A stretch of DNA of 36,742 bases from JAEUPI01 sp035499355 (GCA_035499355.1 DATJYZ010000201.1:1-36742), one strand, 5' to 3'; positions 1 through 7,504 are shown, numbered from the stretch's first letter. Notes: a model not told the origin generated them from the sequence alone. Numbers and translations: made by a program.

Positions 1-180
1 TGGACACCCAAGTTTGGCGACCAACCGATGCAGCCGTTTCGGACTCTCATGTGTTCACTCGAAAGTCCGAAACCGGAGCGGCGACAGCGGTTTTCGGGTT
101 TCGATCCCGAAGCGAGGGTACGGCTGCTGACTTTGCTGTTGGCTGACTAAGGCGTCCCGGCTCGGCGTCCTCTCTCCTGG
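1..180. other. Left-edge region, no gene assigned
   Basis: A plus-strand frame is open from base 1 to a TAA at 148-150 (49 codons, no convincing start in the window). It could be the tail of a gene that begins to the left, but its third-base composition is less GC-biased than the clear genes here and I recognise no family in it. A perfect 10-bp inverted repeat (36-45 with 64-73, 18-nt loop) lies inside this stretch. I treat it as probably non-coding. Confidence 0.3.
36..73. repeat. 10-bp perfect inverted repeat
   Basis: GTTTCGGACT at 36-45 is exactly reverse-complementary to AGTCCGAAAC at 64-73, with an 18-nt loop. There is no T tract on either side, so a terminator role is not supported. 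Function unknown. Confidence 0.5.
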
Positions 181-182
181 GT

Positions 183-231
183 GCGTTCAATTCTGAGTTT
201 ACATAATATACATTGTCGCGCTATTGAACGC
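183..231. repeat. 9-bp inverted repeats flanking dif candidate
   Basis: GCGTTCAAT at 183-191 is the exact reverse complement of ATTGAACGC at 223-231. The two arms bracket the dif candidate almost symmetrically; the right arm shares its first base with the last base of the 28-mer. Such arms are not part of the canonical XerCD site. Confidence 0.6.
196..223 (-). other. dif: Candidate dif site (XerC/XerD recombination site)
   Basis: Read on the minus strand, this 28-mer contains the uninterrupted core AATGTATATTATGT, identical to the corresponding part of the Escherichia coli dif site. The XerD-side arm TTATGTAAACT matches the E. coli arm at 9 of 11 positions, the central TGTATA is identical, and the XerC-side arm (TAGCGCGACAA) is more divergent, as is usual between phyla. 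By my alignment 19 of 28 bases agree. It sits in an AT-rich patch of an intergenic region. Known role of dif: XerCD resolve chromosome dimers here at the replication terminus, activated by FtsK. A dif-like site carried by an integrated element is the main alternative. Confidence 0.82.
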
Positions 232-255
232 GTGGGGCTGCAGGCCCCAGGAAAT

Positions 256-285
256 GCAAAGGCCGCTCGTCTGAGCGGCCTTTGC
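256..285 (-). terminator. Intrinsic terminator
   Basis: A perfect 13-bp stem (256-268 with 273-285) closes a 4-nt loop. The outer pairs of the stem are A-T/T-A, so each strand ends its stem in TTTGC. It lies 85 bp downstream of the minus-strand gene ending at 370 and most likely ends its transcript. The short T run makes it moderate; it may act in both directions. Confidence 0.7.
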
Positions 286-369
286 TGGGGTGTCGGTGAG
301 CTACGGGAGTCGATTCCGCCGGACTGATCGATCGCGTTCTGGCGGCGGCGATCCGCGCTGGCGAGTGGC

Positions 370-612
370 TCAGTAAATCGTGCCGAGCTCGGTGTCGACC
401 ACCTGGTCGCGCGAGGCGTCGATGATCTCGTCGAAGTGCCGCTGGTCGTCGCCGTCGCGCTTCGGAATCAATGGTTTGTCCAACGGGCGGCAAACGCGGC
501 TGTTGAGCGCACCCAACCGCCCCGACTGTTCAATGGCCTGCAACACGGCCTGCGGGTTGATCAGCATCGCGAAGGGATCGCCGACAACGGCGGTGTCCTG
601 ATGACTCTCCAT
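370..612 (-). CDS. Small protein of unknown function
   Basis: An 80-residue soluble protein without signal peptide or membrane segment. I do not recognise a family with certainty; the central stretch (INPQAVLQAIEQSGRL, then a segment rich in Arg, Pro and Leu around CRPLDKPLIPK) has the look of a conserved short protein rather than a chance frame. An ATG four codons upstream (624) is possible, but the ATG at 612 is preceded by GGAG at suitable spacing, so I chose it. It stands alone between dif and the ankyrin gene, has its own possible promoter (646-673) and a terminator (256-285). Coding status is likely; function unknown. Confidence 0.6.
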   Translation of the reverse strand: MESHQDTAVVGDPFAMLINPQAVLQAIEQSGRLGALNSRVCRPLDKPLIPKRDGDDQRHFDEIIDASRDQVVDTELGTIY

Positions 613-645
613 ACGAAGCTCCATGCTGAATCTGCGATGGCTTCG

Positions 646-673
646 ACTGTAGGCAGCGAACGAGCGCGCTCAA
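646..673 (-). promoter_or_regulatory. Possible sigma-70 promoter for the small unknown gene
   Basis: On the minus strand TTGAGC (668-673) and TACAGT (646-651) are 16 bp apart, about 33 bp upstream of the ATG at 612. The match to the consensus hexamers is fair only. Confidence 0.35.
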
Positions 674-742
674 AGCCCGCATGGAGGGGCCGTTCGTGGC
701 GGAATTCATTGCCGCCCGATGATCCTGAGTACGCAGTCGTGG

Positions 743-1369
743 TTAGCGTGATTCAAGTCGCTTCGCGAGCGACTCGCGGCCTGCCGAGCGCGCGAAATCT
801 GCGGCGTTCAAACCACGCTCGTTGCGCGCCGCGGGATCGGCCCGCTGCTGGAGCAGCAACATGACCGATTGCTCGCTGCCGTAGCGCGCAGCCATCATCA
901 ACGCCGTGGTGCCGTTGGGCGATCGTGCGTCGATCGGTGCGCCCTTGTTCAGCAACAGCGCGACGATCTTGGGCTCCGGCCCGGTCGCCGCGTAGTGCAG
1001 CGGGTTCCATCCGTCCTGCGTGACCGCCGCACCGCGTTCGATGAGGCGCTGCGCCATCTGCAAGCGCCCGTGCAGCGCCGCAAACATCAGGGCGGTCTCG
1101 CCGGTGTTGTTGCGCGTGTCGATGTTGAGCTGCGGCTGCTTGAGCAAGACGTCGACCACCCGCTCCGACCCTTCGCGTGCAGCCAGCCCCAAGGCGCACT
1201 GTCCGTCCCCATCACGTGCGTTGGGGTCGAAGCCACGAGCGAGCAGGTTGGCGACGGCCGACGCATCGTCGAACGCGACGGCTCGAAAGAAGTCATCGAA
1301 CGATCCGGCACTGGCAGAGAGGACAAAAGCAACGACAATAAGATAGAACGCTAATTTAAAGTTCTTCAT
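743..1369 (-). CDS. Exported ankyrin-repeat protein
   Basis: A 208-residue protein. Residues 1-22 form a signal peptide (Lys-rich start, hydrophobic core, Ala-Ser-Ala before the likely cleavage), so it should be periplasmic or membrane-anchored. The rest is a chain of ankyrin repeats, visible as recurring G-(E/T)-TALM-AA-G and VxxLLxxGA patterns from about residue 40 to the end, a fold used for protein-protein contacts; the partner is unknown. The ATG at 1369 lies inside the last codons of tatD (14-bp overlap) and has no good Shine-Dalgarno sequence, so it probably depends on translational coupling. A 37-codon N-terminal extension upstream is antisense-type composition and was discarded. The first codons are strikingly AT-rich for this genome (AAA, TTA, TTT). 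Confidence 0.88.
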   Translation of the reverse strand: MKNFKLAFYLIVVAFVLSASAGSFDDFFRAVAFDDASAVANLLARGFDPNARDGDGQCALGLAAREGSERVVDVLLKQPQLNIDTRNNTGETALMFAALHGRLQMAQRLIERGAAVTQDGWNPLHYAATGPEPKIVALLLNKGAPIDARSPNGTTALMMAARYGSEQSVMLLLQQRADPAARNERGLNAADFARSAGRESLAKRLESR

Positions 1370-2183
1370 GAGATATTGAGGGGGTCTCCGGGGCGGTCTG
1401 AGCAGACAGGAACAGGCGGGTGAAATTGGAGCTGGTGGCCTCGGCGATGCGCTCCAACGGTAGCGCCTTGATCTCGGCAAGCTTGGCCGCCACGTGCGCC
1501 ACCCACGCAGGCTGGTTCACCTTGCCGCGGTGCGGTACCGGCGCCAGGTAGGGACTGTCGGTCTCGATCAGGCAGCGTTCGAGCGGCACGAAGCGCGCAA
1601 CCTCGCGCAGCTCATCGGCGTTGCGAAAGGTCAGGATGCCGGAGAACGACACCATGAAGCCGAGGTCGAGCGCCGCCCGCGCGACGTCGATCGTCTCGGT
1701 GAAGCAGTGAAAGACACCGCCCGCCTCGCTCGCCTGCTCTTCGCGCAGCACGGCTACGGTATCTGCCGCAGCGCTTCGGGTGTGCACGATCAGCGGCTTG
1801 CGGACCTGTCGCGCGGCCCGTACGTGCATCCGAAAGCGCTCACGCTGCCAGTGCATCTGCTCGAGCGTGCGGCCGTCGAGTCGGTAGTAGTCGAGCCCGG
1901 TCTCGCCGATCGCCACCACCTTGGGCATCGCCGCCAACCCGACCAAACGCTCGACGGTCGGCTCCTCGACGTCTTCATTGTCCGGATGCACGCCGGCGCT
2001 GGCCCAGAAGTTGTCGAAGCGCCGCGCCAGGTCGTGCACGCGCGGAAATTCCTCAAGCGTCGTACAGATCACCAGCGCGCGATCGACGCCCGCAGCCGCC
2101 ATGTCGGAACGGATCGCATCGATGCGCCCGTGCAGCTCGGGAAACGTGAGGTGGCAGTGCGAGTCGACGAACATGGGCGCCAT
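1356..2183 (-). CDS. tatD: TatD-family metal-dependent hydrolase
   Basis: A 275-residue TIM-barrel amidohydrolase-fold protein of the TatD family. Metal ligands are visible: the DSHCHL motif at the N terminus, Glu in GETGLDYY, His in PLIVHTRSA, His in FHCF, and Asp in IETDSPYLAP. TatD family members are 3'-5' DNA/RNA exonucleases or deoxyribonucleases; the E. coli paralogue YcfH sits in the same mltG-tmk-holB context, so this may be the YcfH-type member. I chose the ATG at 2183, which has a GGGG run upstream; ATG 2174 (three codons later) is possible. It lies 35 bp after pilZ and overlaps the ankyrin gene. Confidence 0.92.
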   Translation of the reverse strand: MAPMFVDSHCHLTFPELHGRIDAIRSDMAAAGVDRALVICTTLEEFPRVHDLARRFDNFWASAGVHPDNEDVEEPTVERLVGLAAMPKVVAIGETGLDYYRLDGRTLEQMHWQRERFRMHVRAARQVRKPLIVHTRSAAADTVAVLREEQASEAGGVFHCFTETIDVARAALDLGFMVSFSGILTFRNADELREVARFVPLERCLIETDSPYLAPVPHRGKVNQPAWVAHVAAKLAEIKALPLERIAEATSSNFTRLFLSAQTAPETPSISHEEL

Positions 2184-2218
2184 TGTCGCGCCCCGCCGCC
2201 GGCCGGCGGCCCTGGCGG

Positions 2219-2602
2219 TCAGATCGTCTGCGTCGGCTTGGCCGATTGCAGCTGGGTGCCCAGCAGCTCTTCGATCTTGAGCTTCAGCAGCCGCGTCTTC
2301 TCGTCGTTGGGGAAACGGACTCCCACGCCCTGCGTGCGGCCACCCGACGCGTTGGCCGGCGTGATCCATGCCACCTTGCCGGCCACCGGATAGCGCTGCG
2401 GATCGTCTGGTAGCGACAGCAGCAGGTAGATGTCGTCACCGAGCTTGTATTCGCGCGTGGTCGGCACGAACAACCCGCCGTCGAGCAGGATCGGCACGTA
2501 CGCAGCGTAGAGCGCACCCTTCTCGCGGAACACGAGCTGGATGACGCTCGGCCGCGACGCGACGGCGCCGGCAGCAGCGGATCGGCCAGAGGCTTCACTC
2601 AT
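2219..2602 (-). CDS. pilZ: PilZ-domain protein
   Basis: A 127-residue single-domain PilZ protein. The closing GVGVRF-N motif and the beta-barrel pattern (GGLFVPT, LLLSLPDD, VAGKVAWITP) identify the family; the first ~18 residues are Ala/Ser-rich and probably disordered. In Pseudomonas and Xanthomonas the homologous PilZ between holB and tatD is required for type IV pilus assembly and does not itself bind cyclic di-GMP well; the RxxxR and (D/N)xSxxG binding residues are not evident here either, in agreement. The ATG at 2602 overlaps the holB stop codon as ATGA, indicating translational coupling; longer starts reach into holB and were rejected. Confidence 0.88.
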   Translation of the reverse strand: MSEASGRSAAAGAVASRPSVIQLVFREKGALYAAYVPILLDGGLFVPTTREYKLGDDIYLLLSLPDDPQRYPVAGKVAWITPANASGGRTQGVGVRFPNDEKTRLLKLKIEELLGTQLQSAKPTQTI

Positions 2603-3666
2603 CCGACTGAGTGTAGCGAATGGCCCCTGCCCTGACGCGGCGCCGCTGACGCGGCCGACCAGCATCGCGCGCCATTCGTCACAAGGGCCTCCACCAGCAG
2701 CGGCGCGTGCCACGGGTGCTCGTCGTGCTCCGCGACGCGCAGCAGTTCACGCTGCCACTGCGTGAGCGCGGACAATGTCGCACCGGTGGGCAACTTGGCG
2801 GCATCGAAGAATCGCGTCGAGCCACCGACTGCGCACGCCATCGCATCGTGCGCCACGCGCAGCAACAGATCGAGCACCAACGGCAACGGCTTGCCCAGCA
2901 GCGAATGCGCATCGCCGCGCGCGACCGCACGCGGCAATTCGTCGAGGGTCGCATCGTCGAGGCCCGCCTCGTGCAGGGACAACGCCGACAGCGGGGAGCC
3001 ACCGGCGACTGCGAGCAGGCGACTGGCGTGCGCGACGCCTTGCGTCGCCAGCCAATCCAGCGCCTGAGTCGCCGTCGGCATGGCCATGCGCACCCGTTGC
3101 ACACGGCTGCGCAGCGTCGGCAGCAGGCGCTGCGGATCGCCGCCGGCCAGCGCGATGCGCAGGCTGCCCGGTGGTTCCTCGAGGGTCTTGAGCAGCGCGT
3201 TGGCCGCCGACGGGTTGATCGCCTCGACCGGATACATCACCAGAGCCCGCCCGCGCGCCGAACCGGCGCTGCGTTGGGTCCACTCGATCGCCTCGCGCAC
3301 CTGCTCGATCTTGATCTCGCGGCTCGGCTTCGCAGCGGCGCGTAGCAACGGGTCGTCTTCGGTCAGCCAGTCGAACTGCACGCGCAGCGCTTCCGGGACC
3401 ACGACGCGTAGGTCGGGATGGCTGCGTTGCCGCACCTGCCGGCACGCGTTGCATTGGCCGCACGGTGCACGGTCTGGCCGCTCGCAAAGCCAGGCCTGCA
3501 CCAGCGTGAGCGCAAGGTCCAGTTGCCCGACGTCCTGCGGCGCGTGGAGCAGCAGCGCGTGCGAACGGTTCATTCGCAGCGCCTGGGTGAGCGTGTCGCG
3601 CAGCCACGGCAACGGCAGCGCGCCGTCGCTGGCGACGCCCAGGGCCTTGGGCTCACCACCAGCCAC
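2599..3666 (-). CDS. holB: DNA polymerase III delta' subunit
   Basis: A 355-residue clamp-loader subunit. The N-terminal AAA+ domain has a degenerate P-loop (HAPQDVGQLD), expected because delta' does not hydrolyse ATP. Zn-binding cysteines are at residues 61, 69, 72 and 75 (C-x7-C-x2-C-x2-C). NALLKTLEEPP and LPTLRSRVQ are the Walker-B-side and sensor-1/SRC regions; the usual Cys of SRC is Val here. The C-terminal part is the oligomerisation collar. Known role: with delta and tau/gamma it loads the beta clamp during replication. Start is GTG at 3666, inside the last codons of tmk (14-bp overlap). Confidence 0.93.
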   Translation of the reverse strand: MAGGEPKALGVASDGALPLPWLRDTLTQALRMNRSHALLLHAPQDVGQLDLALTLVQAWLCERPDRAPCGQCNACRQVRQRSHPDLRVVVPEALRVQFDWLTEDDPLLRAAAKPSREIKIEQVREAIEWTQRSAGSARGRALVMYPVEAINPSAANALLKTLEEPPGSLRIALAGGDPQRLLPTLRSRVQRVRMAMPTATQALDWLATQGVAHASRLLAVAGGSPLSALSLHEAGLDDATLDELPRAVARGDAHSLLGKPLPLVLDLLLRVAHDAMACAVGGSTRFFDAAKLPTGATLSALTQWQRELLRVAEHDEHPWHAPLLVEALVTNGARCWSAASAAPRQGRGHSLHSVG

Positions 3667-4267
3667 GACGGCTCACCTCGTGTTCGACCTGCGACCACAC
3701 GGCCTGCACACTACCGTGCGCATCGAGGCGGAGGATGCGCCGGGGATGCTCGGCACAGCGCCGCGCGTAACCCGCCCGAACGCGATTGAAGAAGGCTTCA
3801 TCCAGACGCTCCAGGCGATCGGGCTGCCGTGCCGCGGCACGCCGCGCCGCCGCCTCGGCCGGCTCGACGTCGAACCACAGTGTCAGATCGGGTTGCCGAT
3901 CGCCCTGCACCCACTGTTCAAGCCGTTCCAGTGTCGACCAGTCGAAGCCGCGGCCAGCGCCCTGATAGGCGAACGTCGCGTCGGTGAAGCGATCGCACAG
4001 GACGGTGGTGCCAGTCGCCAGCGCGGGCTCGATGCGCTGGCGCAAATGGTCGCGGCGCGCGGCGAACACCAGCAGGCACTCGGTGAGTGCGTCCATCTCG
4101 TCGCGCAGGAAGTGCGCGCGCAGTTGTTCGGCCAGCGGGGTGCCACCGGGTTCGCGCGTCACGACGACCGAGTGGCCCCGAGCGCGGATCCACCCCGCGA
4201 GCGATTCGATGTGCGAACTCTTGCCGGCACCGTCGATGCCTTCGAACGTGACGAAGCGGGGAATCAT
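3653..4267 (-). CDS. tmk: Thymidylate kinase
   Basis: A 204-residue dTMP kinase making dTDP from dTMP and ATP. The P-loop GIDGAGKS is at residues 10-17, the TREPGGTPLAE substrate/DRx-type region follows at about 37-47, and CDRFTDATFAYQGAGRG carries the DR motif and the thymine-contacting Tyr. Length matches the family. ATG at 4267, 22 bp after mltG; overlaps holB. The mltG-tmk-holB order is widely conserved in proteobacteria. Confidence 0.96.
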   Translation of the reverse strand: MIPRFVTFEGIDGAGKSSHIESLAGWIRARGHSVVVTREPGGTPLAEQLRAHFLRDEMDALTECLLVFAARRDHLRQRIEPALATGTTVLCDRFTDATFAYQGAGRGFDWSTLERLEQWVQGDRQPDLTLWFDVEPAEAAARRAAARQPDRLERLDEAFFNRVRAGYARRCAEHPRRILRLDAHGSVQAVWSQVEHEVSRRGWW

Positions 4268-4289
4268 CGGCGCAATGATGCGCGATTCT

Positions 4290-5285
4290 TCAGCGCCCGC
4301 CGCGTTGGTAGAGATTCACCGCCCGGTTGTGCTCGACCAGCGACTCGCTGAACACGCTACCGCCGTCGCCGCGGGCCACGAAGTACAGCGCCTTCGTGCG
4401 CTCCGGATTCACCGCCGCGCGGATCGACGCCAGGCTCGGCATCGCGATCGGCGTCGGCGGCAGGCCGGTGCGGGTGTAGGTGTTGTACGGCCCGTCGGCG
4501 AGCAAGTCGCGCTTGCGCAGGTTGCCGTCGAACGAGTCGCCGAGGCCGTAGATCACGCTGGGGTCGGTCTGCAGCGGCATGCCGATGCGCAGCCGGTTCG
4601 AGAACACGCCGGCGATCCTGGCCCTGTCGCTCGCCTTGCCGGTCTCCTTCTCGACGATCGAGGCCAGGATCAGCGCCTCGTCCGGCGACTTCAGCGGCAG
4701 CCCCTCGATGCGCGCGTCCCACGCGGTGTTGAGCTGGCGCTGCATCGTGTCGTAGGCGCGCTTCAACACCGTGAGGTCACTGACGCCGCGGCTGTAGAGG
4801 TAGGTGTCCGGAAAGAAGCGCCCTTCAGGCGACATCGACGCCGCACCGAGCGCTGCCATGAGTTCGGCGTCGCTCATGCCGGAGCTCGCCGGCCTCAGGT
4901 ACGGCGCTCTTGCCAACTCGGCGCGAAACTGGCGCAGCGTCCAGCCTTCGAGCAACCGCACGCGCTCGAAGAACTCCTCGCCCTGGACCATCTTGGCGAG
5001 CAACTGGCGCGGCGTGACCTCGGGGCCGGCAACATAGCTCCCGGCACGGATGCGGCGAGCGTCTCCAGACCAGCGGAACCACTCGTACAGCAGGAGCGAG
5101 GGCGTTCGCACGCCGGCGCGCACCCAGGCGTTGGCCACGTCGCGCGGATTGGCGCCGGGCTCGATCGACAGTTCGACGGTCGGCGTGGCCAGTGGCAGCG
5201 GCTGATCGAGCCATCGCCACACCCAGGCCACGCTGGCGCCTGCGGCGAGCAGCAGCAACAGCAGGCACCAGCGCACCACCTTCAT
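4290..5285 (-). CDS. mltG: Endolytic murein transglycosylase MltG
   Basis: A 331-residue YceG/MltG protein. One N-terminal membrane helix (residues about 6-24) anchors it in the inner membrane, followed by a LysM-like region and the catalytic domain. The catalytic Glu is residue 212 in ASIVEKET; the LQTDPSVIYG and YNTYxxxGLPPTPI signatures are present. Known role: cleaves nascent peptidoglycan glycan strands, proposed terminase of synthesis. It is the first gene of the minus-strand operon mltG-tmk-holB-pilZ-tatD-ank and is divergent from ygfZ across 74 bp. Confidence 0.95.
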   Translation of the reverse strand: MKVVRWCLLLLLLAAGASVAWVWRWLDQPLPLATPTVELSIEPGANPRDVANAWVRAGVRTPSLLLYEWFRWSGDARRIRAGSYVAGPEVTPRQLLAKMVQGEEFFERVRLLEGWTLRQFRAELARAPYLRPASSGMSDAELMAALGAASMSPEGRFFPDTYLYSRGVSDLTVLKRAYDTMQRQLNTAWDARIEGLPLKSPDEALILASIVEKETGKASDRARIAGVFSNRLRIGMPLQTDPSVIYGLGDSFDGNLRKRDLLADGPYNTYTRTGLPPTPIAMPSLASIRAAVNPERTKALYFVARGDGGSVFSESLVEHNRAVNLYQRGGR

Positions 5286-5359
5286 GCCGTGCGCTGCGCC
5301 GCAAGGCGGCGAGTCCCTGTCGCAGCGATGCCCATCGACACTGATGATAATCGGCGGTC

Positions 5360-6301
5360 ATGAGCAGCCAGCCTTTCAACGCGTCTGCCGTCACCGGCAT
5401 CGTGGCCTTGCCCGATTGGACGCTGCTGCGCGCGCACGGTGCCGATGCGGCGACGTTCCTGCAAGGCCAGCTGACGCAAGACGTGCTCGGGCTGCAGGAA
5501 GGCGAGGTGCGGCTGAGCGGATACTGCTCGGCCAAGGGCCGGCTGTGGGCAAGTTTCGTGATCTGGCGCCTGGGTGCCGAGGACTTCGGCTTGCTGTGCA
5601 GTGCCGACATTGCCGCCGCAGTGCGCAAGCGGCTGTCGATGTACGTGCTGCGTGCGCGCTGCCGCATCGACGATGCGGGAAGCGATTGGGCCGCTTTCGG
5701 CTTGGTCGGCGCTGCCGGTGCCAGCGTGGACGCCCATGCTCCCGCGCCGTGGCGTGCGCGCCAGCAGGGGCCGGGCTGGATGCTCGGACTGCCGGCGGTC
5801 GAACAAATCCCCCGCTGGCTTCTCGTACAGCCCGCCTCCGTGCCACCGCCCGACCTGCCGGCGTTGGACGTCGAGGCCTGGCGATGGCTCGAAGCGACGA
5901 GCGGTGTGCCACGCATCACCGCAGCCACGAGCGAGCAGTTCGTGCCGCAGATGGTCAATCTCGAGCTGGTGGGTGGCGTGCACTTTCAGAAAGGCTGCTA
6001 TCCAGGACAGGAAGTGGTGGCGCGAAGCCAGTATCGCGGCACGATCAAGCGTCGCATGCATCTGTTTGCGACAACCGGTTCCGCAAGGCCCGGACAGGAA
6101 CTCTTTCACAGTGACGACCCCGCCCAGCCGGCGGGCATGGTGGTCAACGCTGCCGAAGCGCCCGGCTGGGGCAATCGTGTGCTCGCCGAGGTGAAGCTCG
6201 CGGCTCTGGAAGGCGGCAGCCTTCACCTGGGCAGCGCGGCGGGCCCTCGTCTGCAACGACTGGCCCTGCCCTACGCGGTTCCAGACTTGGCCCACGCGTG
6301 A
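5360..6301 (+). CDS. ygfZ: Folate-binding protein YgfZ
   Basis: A 313-residue member of the YgfZ/GcvT family. The diagnostic KGCYPGQE (K-G-C-Y-x-G-Q-E, with the redox-relevant Cys) is at about residue 213. YgfZ uses tetrahydrofolate to support assembly or repair of certain Fe-S proteins such as MiaB. Divergent from mltG. A GATAAT hexamer at 5346-5351 sits only 9-14 bp before the ATG, so if it is the -10 the transcript would be almost leaderless; the -35 is not convincing. The stop overlaps the next gene as GTGA. Confidence 0.93.
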   Translation: MSSQPFNASAVTGIVALPDWTLLRAHGADAATFLQGQLTQDVLGLQEGEVRLSGYCSAKGRLWASFVIWRLGAEDFGLLCSADIAAAVRKRLSMYVLRARCRIDDAGSDWAAFGLVGAAGASVDAHAPAPWRARQQGPGWMLGLPAVEQIPRWLLVQPASVPPPDLPALDVEAWRWLEATSGVPRITAATSEQFVPQMVNLELVGGVHFQKGCYPGQEVVARSQYRGTIKRRMHLFATTGSARPGQELFHSDDPAQPAGMVVNAAEAPGWGNRVLAEVKLAALEGGSLHLGSAAGPRLQRLALPYAVPDLAHA

Positions 6302-6615
6302 GCGCTCCAGGCGATCGCGCCGAGCTGTACGTGTACTACCGCGTGGGGTCGGCGCAACGGCTGCCTGCATTGCGCCTCGTCCACGACTTCCAGCAGCGGT
6401 TGCGGATCGAAGACCCGGGCCTGAGCGCGCGGGTGCTGCAGCGGCCAGGTGAGCGCGACGGCAGCGTCACGCTGATGGAGATCTATGCGTACGACGACGG
6501 ACATCGGCGGAGCATCGACGAGTCCGTGCGGCGGCGCATCGATGCCGCCGCTGTGTTGCTGACGCCGCTGCTCGCCGGCCCCCGACAGGTGGAGATCTTC
6601 GAGCCGCTCGACTGA
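6298..6615 (+). CDS. DUF4936 family protein
   Basis: A 105-residue protein starting LYVYYRV after a short leader, with ARVLQRPGE and LMEIYAY strands, matching the DUF4936 family found next to ygfZ in betaproteobacteria. A ferredoxin-like alpha/beta fold seems likely from the strand pattern; no catalytic residues are known. GTG start overlaps the ygfZ TGA by 4 bp (GTGA), so the two are translationally coupled. Ends 15 bp from the convergent acetyltransferase gene. Confidence 0.8.
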   Translation: MSAPGDRAELYVYYRVGSAQRLPALRLVHDFQQRLRIEDPGLSARVLQRPGERDGSVTLMEIYAYDDGHRRSIDESVRRRIDAAAVLLTPLLAGPRQVEIFEPLD

Positions 6616-6630
6616 GCCGCGAGATGCCGC

Positions 6631-7494
6631 CTACAGTGACCGCACCATCTCGACGTGCGGGATGCCGGCTTCCTCGAACACCGGTCCACGCGCGACGAAA
6701 CCGGCGCGGGTGTAGAACGGGGCGGCGCCGAGCTGCGCGTGCAGCAGCGCCTCGCGGTCGCCGCGCTCGCGGGCGTGCTGCAGCAACGCATCGAGCACCG
6801 AGCGCCCGATGTGCCCGCCGCGCATCGGCGCCAGCACCGCCATGCGACCGATCTTGGCCACGCCCGGCACGTGCTCAAGCATGCGGCCGGTTGCCAGCGG
6901 TACCCCGAAGCGGTTGCACGCCAGCGCGTGGACACAGCCGTCGTCGGCGCCGTCCCACTCCATCTCGGCCGGGATGTGCTGCTCCTCGACGAACACTTGC
7001 GAGCGGATCCTGCGCGCCGGTTCGCCGAGTTCGCTCCAGCGGCCGACCCGAACGTCGACCATCGACTTGCCCGCTTCGTAGGCTTGCAGCAGGTCGCGGA
7101 ACTCCTGCGGGATGGGCCTCGACGTCATCGACTTGGGGTCGGCGAACACATAGACCAGCTCACCACCGACCAGCAGTTGCTCGCCGCGAAAGACGGCGCA
7201 TCCCAGCACCATCGACGAATTGCCGACGCGCTGCGTGCGCACGCCGACTTCGATCAAGTCGTCGTAGCGCGCCGACGCCGCGTACTCGACGGTCGCCTTG
7301 CGCGCGTACAGATCGCCGCCGAGGTACGCCATGGTGTCGTGATAGGGCATCGCCAACGCGCGCCAGTAGCCCGCCACCGCGGTATCGAAGTACATCAGGT
7401 AGTGCGCGTTGAAGACGATGCTCTGCATGTCGACCTCGACCCAGCGCACGCGCAGGCGCTCGAAGAAGCGAAAGTCCGATCGTGGAGAGGTCAT
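6631..7494 (-). CDS. YbgC-type thioesterase / GNAT acetyltransferase fusion
   Basis: A 287-residue two-domain protein. Residues about 8-130 are a 4-hydroxybenzoyl-CoA thioesterase (hotdog) domain: RVRWVEVDMQSIVFNAHYL carries the catalytic-Asp segment seen in YbgC/FadM enzymes, which hydrolyse acyl-CoA thioesters. Residues about 145-287 are a GNAT N-acetyltransferase of the ElaA/YjcF type, with the acetyl-CoA loop in RMAVLAPMRGGHIGRSVL and the closing APFYTRAGF. Both domains use CoA thioesters. No frameshift is needed to join them. The substrate of either half is unknown. Likely downstream of aceA (67-bp gap with a hairpin). Confidence 0.85.
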   Translation of the reverse strand: MTSPRSDFRFFERLRVRWVEVDMQSIVFNAHYLMYFDTAVAGYWRALAMPYHDTMAYLGGDLYARKATVEYAASARYDDLIEVGVRTQRVGNSSMVLGCAVFRGEQLLVGGELVYVFADPKSMTSRPIPQEFRDLLQAYEAGKSMVDVRVGRWSELGEPARRIRSQVFVEEQHIPAEMEWDGADDGCVHALACNRFGVPLATGRMLEHVPGVAKIGRMAVLAPMRGGHIGRSVLDALLQHARERGDREALLHAQLGAAPFYTRAGFVARGPVFEEAGIPHVEMVRSL

Positions 7495-7504
7495 GGCATT
7501 GGTC

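Noticed and set aside
233..249. Short palindrome TGGGGC...GCCCCA next to dif
   Set aside because: Six-base-pair GC stem with a 5-nt loop is expected by chance at this composition; no T tract.
3080..4351. 423-codon plus-strand frame opposite holB and tmk
   Set aside because: Ser/Arg/Ala-rich shadow of two well-identified minus-strand genes.
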